A DNA stretch of 64,000 nucleotides, taken from NCBI GenBank assembly GCA_036785325.1, contig JAXIVH010000039.1, positions 102,001 to 166,000 on the forward strand, written 5' to 3'. Source of the stretch: Urophycis tenuis. Lineage: Eukaryota; Chordata; Actinopteri; Gadiformes; Phycidae. Positions 11,799-43,609 of the stretch are shown piece after piece. Position 1 is the first letter of the stretch; each line of letters opens with the position of its first letter. A program made the translations under genes and the position numbers. The notes beneath the pieces are model-generated. The model was given only the letters and a program-made list of their open reading frames with translations, was not told where the DNA came from and made no database searches.

Positions 11799-11985
11799 GG
11801 ATCTGATTGGTTTAGCCTCTGAGTGACGGATGGATTAGACAGTAAACGGGGGCGGTGGGTGGGTCCTGTCTGTCTCGGAGGATAGGTAATGTAATGACAG
11901 GTCATGTGGACAGACAGTCTGAGCACAGCCGGTCCTCGCAATAAATACACCAAGAGACGTTTAACCCTGCTGAGGAGTGTGTGTG
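11799..11985 (-). promoter_or_regulatory. Duplicated upstream block of channel copy B
   Basis: This is the counterpart of the copy A upstream block, with CTGATTGGTTTAGCC, TCTGAGTGAC and GCAATAAATACACCAA in the same order, about 270 bases upstream of the start codon. The sequence between the shared words has diverged and expanded. Position and conservation between paralogues suggest promoter or 5'UTR function, which is an inference. Confidence 0.45.
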
Positions 11986-12189
11986 CGTGTGTGTGCGTGG
12001 GCAATTATGTATGCAGATGCCCAATAGTTAGTAGCAACAAAGAGCTTCACTACAGTAAATGTCAAAGTGTAATTTGATTACACAAAGGGAACTTTGCTAC
12101 AACTATAACAACAGGATGGTGATTAGTCAATATGGCATTACCTCATTATCACAGCCTCCACTTCACAGCACCGGAAGCACTGAGGACAC

Positions 12190-12258
<69 letters not shown>

Positions 12259-13316
12259 TGGAGAGAGAGTGGGAGCGAGAGAGACAGTGGGGGAGAGAGG
12301 GAGACAGTGGGGGAGAGAGCACGAGACAGACAAAGACAGAACGAGAAGCAGACAGAGAGAGAGAGCAGGTGCTATAGCCTGGTCTGTTATTATTAATAAT
12401 AAAACATATGAAACAGGGAGGGGTGGGGAGAATCATGTGTTGATGAGTTATGTTACCGCGTGCGTGCGTGCGTGCGTGCATGTGTGTGTGTGAGAGAGAC
12501 TGGGTGTGGTCCTACAGTGCTATAGTAACCACGCCAGCTGCAGACTTGGGTGGAGCAGTGAGCCTTCTCTGCGGCGCAGGGCTTCTCATTAGTTACCAAA
12601 CAAACACACCATAACACTGATTGATTAATTTGTTTTTACACCAACGCTGATGAAAAAAAAACTCCCTAAATGTGTTCCATACAATACAATTGTCGTTGTG
12701 TCTATGTGTACACAGCAATGTACGCAGTGACATGAAATGAATGTCTTTATTAAAAAAGCAGGAAGAATCGGATTAAGTGAAAAAAAAAAAACCTTTATTG
12801 TTCTTTTGGAGAATTTAAACGTCAACATTTTTCAATCTTAAATTCTAGAAAAGTGGGCAGACTGGTAAGGATCCCTTCTTCTTCTTCTTGTTCGTCCGGG
12901 TCAGAACCACTGTGACAGAGCAGTGGTGGTCCGTAGCTGTTCTGCTTGTGTCCGAGCATCCCTGCTGTGTAACGCGACACCTTAGGCGACTGGATGCGGT
13001 TGCGGCGTTGCTAACTCTGTCGGCCTGACGAGGAGGATGTGTGTGTGTGTGTGTGTGTGTGTGTGAGATCTCCAGACCCAGATCGGTCATGTCTGCCGTT
13101 CACAGGGCTCTGCTTGGGGGGGGGGGGGAGGGGCTGCAGACTGACCCTGCACTAGCATGCAGACTTTCACCACCTCATGCACAGCAACGTGTGTGTGTGT
13201 GTTGTCTAGGAAACCGCTCGTAGTGCATTCAAGGTTGATATTTTCCCATCAAAGTGTGTGCGTGTGCGTGTGCATGTGTGCGTGTGCGTGTGTGTGTGTG
13301 TGTGTATGTGTGTGTA

Positions 13317-13356
<40 letters not shown>

Positions 13357-15351
13357 TGGCATGTGTGTGTGCGAGCGTGTGTGTGTGTCTGCGTCAGTGT
13401 AAACTATTACTAATTTTCACATATTAATAGTTCATGGTACACTCAACAACACAGTGTTTTGCAACAAATAAAACACAGAACGGATAACATTAACAAAAGG
13501 TGAGCTCTAAACCCTAAAAATATACAAAATGAAAGTAAAATAGAAAATCACAGAAGAGGGGCCGAGCTTCTAACATGGAGAAACTATTGGAGAATGTAAA
13601 TATTGGGCAACCACAGCATGGTCTCAATTCAAAACAATCTTTGTTCACAAACCTACAGTGTAGTAGACTTTGTAGTTGACAGCCCACACACGGCCTCAGA
13701 ACCAAGCCTGCGTCACACTTCTGCCCGGCAACCAGATAGTGACTCTCACCTAGCACGGACGTTAGCTTACTGTTAGCTACATCCAGAATTCCAGACCTCA
13801 AAACATAACAGGAATTCAGAAAGCAGCTCGACTGAATAGAGGAATACACACATTAGTTTTGTGAATGATAAATACTGACTGTTGCGCTGACAGAAATGAG
13901 AAACCTCATTCATTTACCCCCCCCCCCCCCCCAATAGAGAAGTCACTATGGGAAAAGTGGGCGGGTCCATGATGACATCACCTTCGAGGCCTCTGCAGGC
14001 TTGACGAACGTCCCTCTCAAATAAACCGGGAAAGAAAAAAAGACCCCCCCATGGCCCTCATCAACGCAACGCAAATCAAAGCGCCGAGCCTCAACGAAAC
14101 CCAAGCTAAAAATACAACGTTGTCCAAATACACGAAGGCGGTCCGTTGGGCGTCTGGGTGTCCGTGGCACCTCCCGTCGCGTTGACCCGCGGACGGTCGG
14201 CCCGAAGACGCGAAGCGACCGGGGCGGGATGCAGCTGGAGCGCCGGCATGCTAGAACTGCGTTCGTGGCGGGTGGAGGAAAGCGGGAACGTTTTCCCAGG
14301 GGTGCGGGGGTGGGGGGTCCGGAGTGACGAAGCCTCTGCGGGGACGCAGGTCGGGGGGTCAACAACGGTTTGAGGGGGGGGCTATCCTAGTCTGAAGGAA
14401 ACAAAAACACGAGCTACAGCGACGTACGCCTTGCGCACATTCCCGTTTTGTTCGCTATACATTCGATGCTCGGGTTCTCCCCTGTGGTCCTTTTTTCCCT
14501 GGGTCCTCGTGACGGGTCGAGGCCCAGTGCTTCCGGGTCACGTGGCCCGCTCGGTCAGTCGAATCTCTTTAGTCGCTGAATCACATTCAGAGCAGGTGTC
14601 CATCATCGTCCGTCACAGTCACTGTGCTTCACGGGGAGTGACATCTGTAGGAGTAATTGAAGACCTAAGAAAGCTGCATGCAAAACCAGGACTGGGTTTG
14701 TCCCGCCCTCCAACCCCCCCCCCCCCCCGCTCCGTCCGGTACTCCGGGGTTGCGTTGTTGCGTTGTCGCGTGGTGAACGACACGTGTCTTACAAAGGATG
14801 GGTCTTAATCTGATTGCAATCACAGTAGCCCCTGACTGTTTCACTGGTCGTAGTACTAGTACCAGCACTAGTATTAGCACTAGCAGTAGTACTACTAGTA
14901 GTACTACTAGCAGTAGTAGTAGTAGTAGTAGTAGTACGAGGAGTGGCGTGGAGATCGAGGGAGGCTGAGGAAGGAGAGGGGACCGAGAGTGCCACAACAA
15001 CGTAGCCATGGCACGGATGATACAGATCAATAAATACACACACGCATCACGGAGGAAGAGTCAATAATGAGCCACGCGTTTGCCACAGTCACGCTGACAC
15101 ACTGCGGGGCTCCGGGTCTCGTTCCCAATGCTTCCCTCTCTTTGCTTTCCAGTCGGTGTGGGCGGGGCGCAGTGGGCGGGGCCTGTGTAGAACGGCAGCC
15201 GGGGGGGGCGGGGGGGGCGGGGGGGGCGGTTGCCTGGGCGATGATGGGTCCAGCGGCGCAGCAATGTGTCACGTGATGATATGCACTGGATGGGGGGGCG
15301 GGGGTGTGTGTGGGTGTGTGTGTGTGTGTGTGTGTGTGTGGGGCGTGGGTT
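11986..15351. other. Intergenic, repeat-rich; possible rnf157 3'UTR
   Basis: No convincing gene was found here. The region holds GA (12194-12256), GT (13040-13065, 13255-13400) and AGT (14845-14940) microsatellites and poly-C runs (13919-13932, 14717-14728). A GC-rich stretch at about 14140-14370 contains only an implausible low-complexity reading frame. On the minus strand AATAAA hexamers occur near 12752 and 12797 (TTTATT on the plus strand). They could serve as rnf157 polyadenylation signals if its 3'UTR is about 2.5 kb long. This is a guess from position. Confidence 0.35.
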
Positions 15352-35369
<20,018 letters not shown>

Positions 35370-35860
35370 TTCCAGTTGAATTCAAAATAAGCGTCTTCAG
35401 CATAACACTCAATATTCACGCTATTAGAGGACCGACTCAATCTTTGTCCTGTAGTCCAGTCGGTGCTGCCATGTCCGCCCGGTCCAAGGCCTGGGGACGG
35501 GGGCCCGGAGGGACCGGACTGGTTCTGTGGTTCTGATGTCTCCGGCTCGCACCGAGACGTTGCGCCGAGACCGACCGATCGTGAGTCTCTTCAGCACCAG
35601 AGCGGTTCTATTGTGTTACGGGATCGCATCTTCTCTGCCGGCTGGTTTTTCAGCCCAAGGGACGCGAGTCCTCTCGTTTATACGTGGTCCAAAAAAACGA
35701 GCCGGACTCTGCAGATTATCCCCGTTTAAATTCACTGCTGTGGGGCTTCGATGGCGTGTGCTGGTCCTGTTCGGTGTCCTGTCAAAGACCACTTCTACTG
35801 CTACCCGTGATGACGTCAGGGACTAATCCGGACCGTGGTTTTGCGCAGTCCAACCGGAGC

Positions 35861-35908
<48 letters not shown>

Positions 35909-36521
35909 CGTCCCACCGTGTGGTCGGCCTGACTGCACTGCAGTGTGAACACACAGTGACTTGTAGAATACGAGACGTCCCCCAAGGTACTTGTGATCAA
36001 ATCCCAACAACGCAACAAATCCTGTACGTTATGGGGTCTTCTTCTTCTTCTTAGTCTTTAAAGAAAATGCCTTCAACAAGATAAACTGAGCCTAATACAA
36101 ATCATATACACAAAGACCTGGACATCCCCTCTTTAATAGTCTACAATATTGATACAATGTATCATGCATCGTATCCGAATACATTAATAGAGAAGACTCG
36201 ACCATGTACTATAAATAGTCCAGCCTGGTGGGTGCTGTCCTCCTCCAGGCCAGCAGGGGGCAGCATGTTTCAGGCTCCACCCCCAGAGGAGCCACCGGAA
36301 GTGAAGACGTGATGAAACATAAAGAGGAAGCCCGCCGCTCTGCCGCCATTTCGCGGGACAGCAGAAACGCGGACAACAACACGCTTGGGGGCAGAATACT
36401 GCATCGTTGCATTACTGCCGAGAACAAAGCGACCGAATTGTTTTACGATATTGTGCATTTCCTTGACGCTATAGGCGCAGGGCTCCATTCGACTGGTCTA
36501 CTAAGCGTACTTTGAAGCAAC
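35370..36521. promoter_or_regulatory. Head-to-head intergenic region of rnf157 and srsf2
   Basis: The start codons of rnf157 (minus) and srsf2 (plus) are 1.15 kb apart and divergent. The stretch holds a CT run (35861-35904) and CTTCTT repeats (about 36038-36052) but no convincing coding sequence. It must hold both promoters unless upstream noncoding exons exist elsewhere. Confidence 0.5.
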
Positions 36522-37326
36522 ATGAGCTACGGAAGGCCGCCGCCCGACGTGGAGGGGATGACCTCCCTCAAAGTGGACAACCTGACGTACCGGACTTCAC
36601 CCGAGACCCTGCGCCGGGTGTTCGAGAAGTACGGCCGCGTGGGCGACGTCTACATCCCCCGGGACCGGTACACCAAGGAGAGCCGCGGCTTCGCCTTCGT
36701 GCGATTCCACGACAACCGGGACGCCGAAGACGCGATGGACGCCATGGACGGCGCCCTGCTGGACGGCCGGGAGCTCCGAGTGCAGATGGCGCGCTATGGC
36801 CGCCCACCAGACTCCCACTACGGCCGAAGAGGCGGTGGTCCGCCACGCAGACACGGGGGGTCCGGTAGAAGAAGCAGAAGGTACGTCTATTTTTTTTGTG
36901 CAAACCACCGGTTTAATAGCCATGGTTAACACGTGGGTGAGAATGCGCGCGTCGTTCATGCGTTCATCGAGCCATGCGTGTTGCAGCTGGTATTGATTGT
37001 GTTGCACGTGTGTGCATCATGTCGGTGTGTTCTCATCCACCAGCCGCTCGGCGAGTCCGAGACGCCGCAGACGCAGCCGTTCCAGGAGCAGAAGCCGCTC
37101 CAGAAGCCGCTCCCGCTACAGCCGTTCCAGGTCCAGGTCCTACTCCAGATCCAGGTCCAAGTCCAGGAGCCAGAGGAGGAGCAAGTCAAAGTCTGCTTCC
37201 AGACCACGCTCCCGCTCAAAGTCCAAGTCCAGGAGTCGAACCCCGCCGTCCAACGCGGGTTCGAAGTCACGGTCCAGATCCAAGAGCAGGCCCAAATCCC
37301 CCGAGGACAATGGCACAGAGTCTTAA
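36522..37326 (+). CDS. srsf2: SRSF2 (SC35), SR splicing factor
   Basis: This is a nuclear SR protein that binds exonic splicing enhancers. Exon 1 is 36522-36880 and exon 2 is 37044-37326. The donor is GAAG, then GTACGT, the acceptor CACCAG, and the junction is phase 2. The protein has 213 residues. The start MSYGRPPPDVEGMTSLKVDN is identical to the mammalian protein. The RRM occupies roughly residues 14-92, with RNP2 LKVDNL and RNP1 RGFAFVRF. The hinge GRPPDSH retains the proline corresponding to human P95. The rest is an RS domain with RRRRRSRSRSRSR and many SR/SK dipeptides, ending KSPEDNGTES. A canonical donor (CAGACG, then GTAAGG) lies 21 bases after the stop, so a spliced 3'UTR is expected, as in mammalian SRSF2 autoregulation. 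Confidence 0.97.
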
Positions 37327-39385
37327 TCCGAACCTAGGAACCAGACGGTAAGGACCCTGGATGTTTCAGCTTCGCAGAATGAATGTTTCCGATCAAGTTG
37401 TCTCAGACATCTGCTTCCCATTAATATCTATTCTACAAATAATCCAAAAATACATAGCCATGTCTATTACGCTGTTTTATATTTAGAAAGTACTGTCTCC
37501 TATGATTGTAGACTCCGTCTGCATGTGCTTCAGTGGTTGTGTCTAACCACTGTAAAGCGCACGCAAACCACTGCACGTTTTAACGTGGGAGTCCTACACT
37601 GATAGGAGTGGTCACAGGGTCCACAGGTGCCTGTGTGAATGTTGGGGGCTGGGCGTGCTGTAACCAAAAACGTTCACCTAAATGTGGAATTCTTTCCTCC
37701 AAGCTGCGGAACCCGGTTTGCAAAGAGAGGAGTTGGGGGTGTGGCAGTGTGAGGCAGTTAGTGTGTGACGGCCGGCCCGTGTGACCTGCCCGGTGGCTGC
37801 CGGGGGCGCTGCGGGCATTTGCAGTAAAGGAGCAGGTCACCATGGCAACGGTGGCCGCTAAAACGGGGGAGCCGGTCGCCATGGCGGCGGTCGGTGCCGG
37901 TCAGTTGGTGTGTGAGGTGATGGTGGCGAGGTGCGTGCGAAGGGACCACAGGCCCAGGTGTACAGGGCAGCTGTGCCTCAGGCTGTGGTTCTCCTGCTGC
38001 TTGGCAGAGGGAGCGGGAGTTCCCAAGGTTTGTTAATCCAATAACGGCCCCTGTGTGTGTGGGCCCCCGGGGCCCCCCTTTCACCACGTGGGGTTTCTGA
38101 GAAGGGCTGGGGGGCCATGGGGGGGGGGGGGGGGGGGGGAGGTGACTGAAATGCTAATGTTACTTGGTGCAGTTGGCATTTCTAGAAATGTTTTTGAAAA
38201 AGGCCCCCCGCCAAAACCTGGCACACAGTTCCCCCTCTTATCTGCAGGGCGTGAACGGTTGTGGCCAAGCCTACATAATCCAAATAACAGACTAGCTGTG
38301 CATGTGGCTGGGAGACAACGCGGCGCCGGCCTCCAGTGCTAATCCAACCTGTTCTCTTTCAGATCTCGGATTGGCTGACGTTCCACCGAAACACCGGGAG
38401 CCGGTACTGAGCATCTGGACTGCACTGTTCACACCCCCCTGCCCCTGATTCCAGACCAAAAGGTCATTGGTCTGAACCCCAATGTTTAAAAAAAAAAGTT
38501 TCATTTCCGTCACCGTGTACAAATTGTGTTGTTGTGTTGGTTCGCCGCGTGTTTGACCGTAGGGCGAGCGGCCATAGAAGATGTGCTGGCGCTGCAGCCC
38601 TCCTGGTTTTATCCTCCCGTGATTAGTGATCGTATTGCTTGCTCCCCCTTTCCCTCTCCCACCCCCCCCACCCTTTTTTTCTCTCTGCAGTGCAGCGTTT
38701 ATTTTAATCCGTGGTTTGAGACTCGTTTCCCCAGACGGGTCGTCCCAAGTTTGTCAATTTTTCCAAGTTCAGGTAGAAAAGGGGGGGGAGGAGCTTTTGA
38801 CTCTCCCGGCCCCGCCCATGTAACATCTGGCTTAACATCGCTAGACCGCATCGTTTTGGTTTTGTTTGTTTTTTCTCCTCGGGCACTAGCGTTCCTCTGC
38901 GATGCCTTCCTGTGACTCTAACACTCTCTCCTGTGTATCTCTTGTGCACTAGGCGCAGTGTTGTAGCAGTTGAGTAAACGCTGGTTAGCTGGTAGAGGTG
39001 ATGCGGGCGGAGCTCCCCCTCGCCCGGGCTCCACCCTTCACTGCCGGTTTGTAAAAGTCACGAGGCGTGGCAGATTGTGTGCCCCGTCCGCTCACTTCCT
39101 GTCACATGACCTCTCTCTTCCCACCTCCCATCCCTCCCCCCCCCCCCCCCCCCCATGATGTGTACACATTCTCACCACCCTTCCCCCACCCTCTCCTCCC
39201 CATCTCTTCTGCTGAGCTGTTTTTCCTTTCTCCCTGAAGGTAGATGTTGGAGTCTAGATGGACTGTAGTAAGGTGTTGAAGGTCTGATTTTTTTTTTTTG
39301 AGTAGGGCTGGCATTACTTTGTGAAACCCCTCCATTGTCTTGTAATTGCTTCTGCTGAATGACAATAAAATATTTGATATTCAAG
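37327..39385 (+). other. srsf2: srsf2 3'UTR with alternative introns and poly(A) signal
   Basis: After the stop, donor at 37348 (GTAAGG) and a strong acceptor at 38361-38362 (GTTCTCTTTCAG) define a candidate 3'UTR intron of about 1 kb. Further acceptor-like sites are TTCTCTCTGCAG near 38690 and GTGCACTAG near 38952. A poly-G run is at 38119-38139 and poly-C at 39137-39154. AATAAA at 39364-39369 is the likely poly(A) signal. No other gene was seen here. Confidence 0.7.
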
Positions 39386-39917
39386 TTAATCATTTCTTTG
39401 ACTGGTGTCTGCCTCTAGTTCATATTTTGTTTGTAATTTGCTATGTTATAATGAAATGCTGCCATATTCGATTTAACATGGCCCTCCAGAGTAAAATGGA
39501 AGCCAGCCCTGGCCGTGTGCTGGCCTCTCTCACAGTAAGCCCGGTTTATCTGTGGATTGAGGAGGTCCTTATCAACCTGTCTATCCCTGATGAGATTACC
39601 TGCAAAGTAGAGAGTCGCGCGCACACAACGTGACACCGGTCCACCTGACCTCGGCGGAGTGGGGGACTGAGTCGGTGCGCAGAAGGGGCGTGTCCAAGGA
39701 TGTGACGTCAGGCAGCCCACCCAACAGCCCTTCGGTTTACATCACCGATGCTCATAAAGAGTCTTTTAACCATGAGAAAGTGAGTGAGGTGTTGTTTTTT
39801 TTAGTGTCGGCTGACTCGAAAACGGGGTACAATACATAGGTGGAGGAGAACCCCTCCAACCCAGACGAGCAGTGCGGATATATCGCCTACTACGCTTATC
39901 AGATCACGCTGTGAAAC
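39386..39917 (+). other. srsf2-mxra7 intergenic / mxra7 5' region
   Basis: About 500 bases of unique-looking sequence with no recognisable coding segment. It presumably contains the mxra7 promoter and 5'UTR. There is no TATA box at a convincing position. Confidence 0.4.
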
Positions 39918-42900
39918 ATGGATTTAACTTTTCTACTCTCGGCCGTCATTTTCACTCTCCTTGCTATTGTCGTGGCCACGTCCCTGTTGAAGGGTTCTCC
40001 GTCCTCCGTTGACTTCCCAAGGGGTTACTTCGGACGCACGGATGGAGCTAAAGCAGGATTAGATCCTTCTGGTGCATGGCCGAACGGACACGTCCCCGGC
40101 CGGAACGACATGACGGGCCACTGGGATGAAGTCAGTGGCAGTTTGCATGACCACTGGGAAGTCGTCAAATCCGTCCAGTCCGTAAGTCTTTCCTGTTTGG
40201 TTTGCTGTGTGTGTGTTCTGGAAGCCTTATACTGACACGACCTATAACACTCATGGTGTCATAATCACACCATCTATTGGGGTGTCCAGGTGAATCCCTC
40301 TGAATCACTGAGAGGAGGTCAGAGGTCGAGAGACGAAGCCTGGGAGAGGGAGACGTGATCATGGATGTATTTTTAATAAATTGACTTTAAACGTTAAGAC
40401 GGAAACGAGAAAATAGGAAGTATGGGCTACGTGTGACAGGTGTGCCACATACGGCGCATTTGAAATCCTGTGTTATTGTGGGGAACGCTTACGTTATTTT
40501 CGACACCGTAGGCCTACTCCTCATCTCTCGCTCATAATCGATGTCTTGCAGGAGGAATCGCAATCGCACCGCGACCATGCGGAACACATGTCGTCCCAGA
40601 ACACGTCTGACGTCTCTAGATGCAGGCGTCCATCCAGGAGCCGGAGCTTTGACCTGGACTCGCCGTCTGCTGCCCCCTCGTCGGGGGCCGGTCGGAGGTC
40701 CCTCATCGGCCTCTCTGAGAAGGCGCTCCTGAAGTGTGCATTCTCGTATCCCCAGACCGAGGGTGTCTCGAAGAGCTTTGACGGTAAGAAAATGCATATT
40801 GTTGAACAACAACCCCTGTAGATCTGTATTTGTGTTCATGTTCAGTATTGCTCCCGCAAAAAATAAAACTCCACAAAAGATGTAGGCTAATACCAAAACG
40901 GTATTTCGTTATTAGACTGACTGATTTGTAATGTGAATGAATCCCTCCCATTTTGGCACAGATATGAGGTATCTCCCGGGACAGGGCCGATCCAACATTG
41001 AGACCATGATGTCCAAACAGGAGCTGGAGGAAGAGCAGAGGTGAGGACGAGGAGGTCATGGTTTCAGTGAACGTACAGTTTAACTTGGACTGGAAAGTTC
41101 TTTGTTTTATAGGTAACATGGATTCCTATGGGGTTTGGGGAATTGCATGCCTGGTCCCCTCACAGTTGTATTTGTTTGAAGCGAAAACACGCCCAAGCCC
41201 CAGTACCAACCAGTCGTGTTTAGTGACTGGTCGCCCCCTCACCAGTACATGGGCTACACGTGCACTGTGTGCTTTGGTGAGGTGTTGGCGTGTCACTCCA
41301 GAGTGTTCTGTGCTTGTCTGCCCCATCGCTCTCTGAGGCTTAAGGCTGAGTGGGGCCAGATTAGGTCCGTGCCAGTGTCCAGGGTGCGTGGTTTCCAGTT
41401 TCAGGAGGTGCTGTGGGCCTACTGTGGATGTGCTTAGTATGTTAACATTGACAGCAGAGGTCAGAGGACTAAGGACTTAAGAGCGGTATACAGGGGGGGG
41501 GGAATGTGCAAATGAGTGAAATGAACACGGCCACATAGTTTGAGTCAGTATTTAGAATCCAGGTTTCATCATTAAAAAACGTTTATCTTTGCAGAGTAAA
41601 GTTCCCCCGGTCTTAACCTTTGTATTGGCCCATTGGACAGACAGGGAGAGGGAGAGTGAATGGGTGACAGGGTGGAGTGTTTGAGTGTTTATTTGATGCC
41701 TAACTGGAAATGCTAAGCACCACAGCAAACAGCCTCTGTGTGTCTTACCACCTCCTGCGGCTCCGTGCCAACTTTCCACTGCTTCGGATCTCCATCAGTC
41801 AGCTGAAGCAGGTGCCGGTTGTTGTTCGGTGGAGGTGTTGATTTAAGGACCCTTTAGCTGCTGGCTCAGTCTGAAGGTGAATAGTCCTTAGTTAATCCCA
41901 CGGAGGATTCTCCCTTATTTCGCCACTTAGCAACCAAATGTTGGGTGGCGTTGCCAAGCACTTTGCCTTGGAGAAGCATGATGTCATCAAATCAAGATTT
42001 TTTTGACAACTGGCAGTTTGATTTTTTTTGTGGGTTAAGGACATGGGTTGTTTATGCTAGGACTATTTTAGGGCTAACTTTCGAGTATATTGTGTAATTG
42101 ACAGTTTTCTCCGAAATCTGAGGGTTATCTTGCCACGTGTTTTCAAGATCCTTGCCAAGGGGGCTTGGCAAGGATCTTGAAAACACGCACTCTGCAATGA
42201 TGCAGAGTGTGTGTAATGTTGTGTACACTTCATCCTGCACCGTGATGATGATCATTAATGATCAAACGATTGAACTCTTATACTAATAACTGTCAGCTCT
42301 GCTCTTTCTGTAAAGGGGGCAAAACTTTGGAACTCTACCTACAAAGTAACAGACCAACAGTAATGCTTTTAAGAAAGGACTCAAACAGTGGCTAGAATCA
42401 AAACAACAGTGCTCACATGATTTGTCTTAATTGATTGTTTGCTTGACCATGTTGCCTTTGCTTTTGTCTTTGCTTTGTAGCGTATGTATTCAACCAGAAA
42501 AACTGCCTCTCTCTTACTGTTGTAGTGTTATTTTACACCACATTCCTTTTTTCTCTCCTCTTTCTTCTTATTACTTTTATTATCTTCTATCATTTTAAAA
42601 GCCTCCTGTGGATAAGTGTTGTGAATTAGCACATGTGCTAAAACACTTAATCAATGCATCTGGTTTGTCCAATGTAATTGTGATGTCCACATCAAATAAA
42701 CAATAAAATAAATAAATACATACATACATACATACATACATACATAAGAATGCAGTCTACACTTATATGAATACAATGTATTGTGAATCCCGGGTTTGTT
42801 TGGGGATACAAGCTCTACATGCTGAGTGTTCTTTCTCCTCCAAGGGTGCAACGTGAGCAGCTGGCAGCCATCTTCCATCTGCTCAAAGAGAACAAGGAGA

Positions 42901-42959
42901 CCTTTGGCGAGGTGTCTGAGGGAGACCTGGAGGACCAGTTTAGACTCTACTCCCTCTGA
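39918..42959 (+). CDS. mxra7: MXRA7, matrix-remodelling-associated protein 7
   Basis: A small single-pass membrane protein of unclear biochemical role. Its exons are 39918-40181, 40552-40783, 40962-41040 and 42845-42959, with GT-AG junctions and phases 0, 1 and 2 that chain correctly. The product is 229 residues. The N-terminus LLSAVIFTLLAIVVATSLL is a membrane segment. The middle is poorly conserved and polar. The C-terminus is the family hallmark: MMSKQELEEEQR, then VQREQLAAIFHLLKENKETF and GEVSEGDLEDQFRLYSL. It matches mammalian MXRA7, where the corresponding residues are MMTKEELEEEQR and VQREQLAAIFKLM. The start was chosen because the next upstream in-frame codon context gives no signal-like segment. 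AATAAA at 43326-43331 is the probable poly(A) signal. In human MXRA7 also lies near SRSF2 and ST6GALNAC1. Confidence 0.93.
42136..42187. repeat. Perfect 24-bp inverted repeat, 4-base loop
   Basis: The arms 42136-42159 and 42164-42187 are exact reverse complements (core TTTCAAGATCCTTGCC), separated by GGGG. It lies in mxra7 intron 3. Confidence 0.97.
42189..42209. repeat. Second adjacent perfect hairpin
   Basis: CACTCTGCA (42189-42197), ATG, T/ATGA loop region, then TGCAGAGTG (42201-42209) form a 9-bp perfect stem with a 3-base loop, one base after the 24-bp hairpin. Confidence 0.9.
42713..42745. repeat. CATA microsatellite
   Basis: A tetranucleotide run of about eight units in mxra7 intron 3, preceded by an AATAAA-rich stretch. 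Confidence 0.9.
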
Positions 42960-43609
42960 GCTCACTCCCGTGAACCATCTGCCAGCGAGACCATTGAGCT
43001 CTTACAGACTGTTCCATCTCAGTACCACACATTAGGACGCCTGTACAGACCTGTGTGCAGAAGGCCAACGCTACTGGATACTGGGTTCTGTGTGGTCTGC
43101 CCCTCCACCGGTCAGCTCCAGGTCAAATTACAGTTAGCTCAGGGCCCTTTTTTTTAATAGAAACCAAACTGTAAATAAGACCCAAATGAAAGATGTAGTT
43201 TGACTAGTTTTATATGATGATAACTTTGAAGTATGTATATTATGTGTTTACTTCTTTTTTTTTTTTTATCTCGTTCATTCTTAACATGTTAAACCACCAC
43301 AAGACCTGCATCAGTATGAACGTTAAATAAAGATTTGAACATTGTGTTCAGACACTGTGTGTGTGTGTGTGTCTGTGATGTGCCCTCACATCTTCATCTC
43401 CTGTACGATTACACTCCGTCCTGTGACGTTGTCATCACTCCCTCGCCAAACAACACGCGTCCTGTATGTGTGACCGTGTTGACACTCGTGGCTCTGGAGC
43501 AACGGGCGTGCATTGCTTCGGGGAGGGCGTGGCGAGCCGCGGCAGGGTTTGACTCGCCGGCTGCAGTCAGCCACTTCCAGCAGGGTTCTAGCGCGCCGGC
43601 TGCAGAGTG

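Noticed and set aside
13946..14365. Arg/Pro-rich frame in GC-rich sequence
   Set aside because: Composition reflects base bias. No domain, no splice sites, and an opposing frame is equally open.
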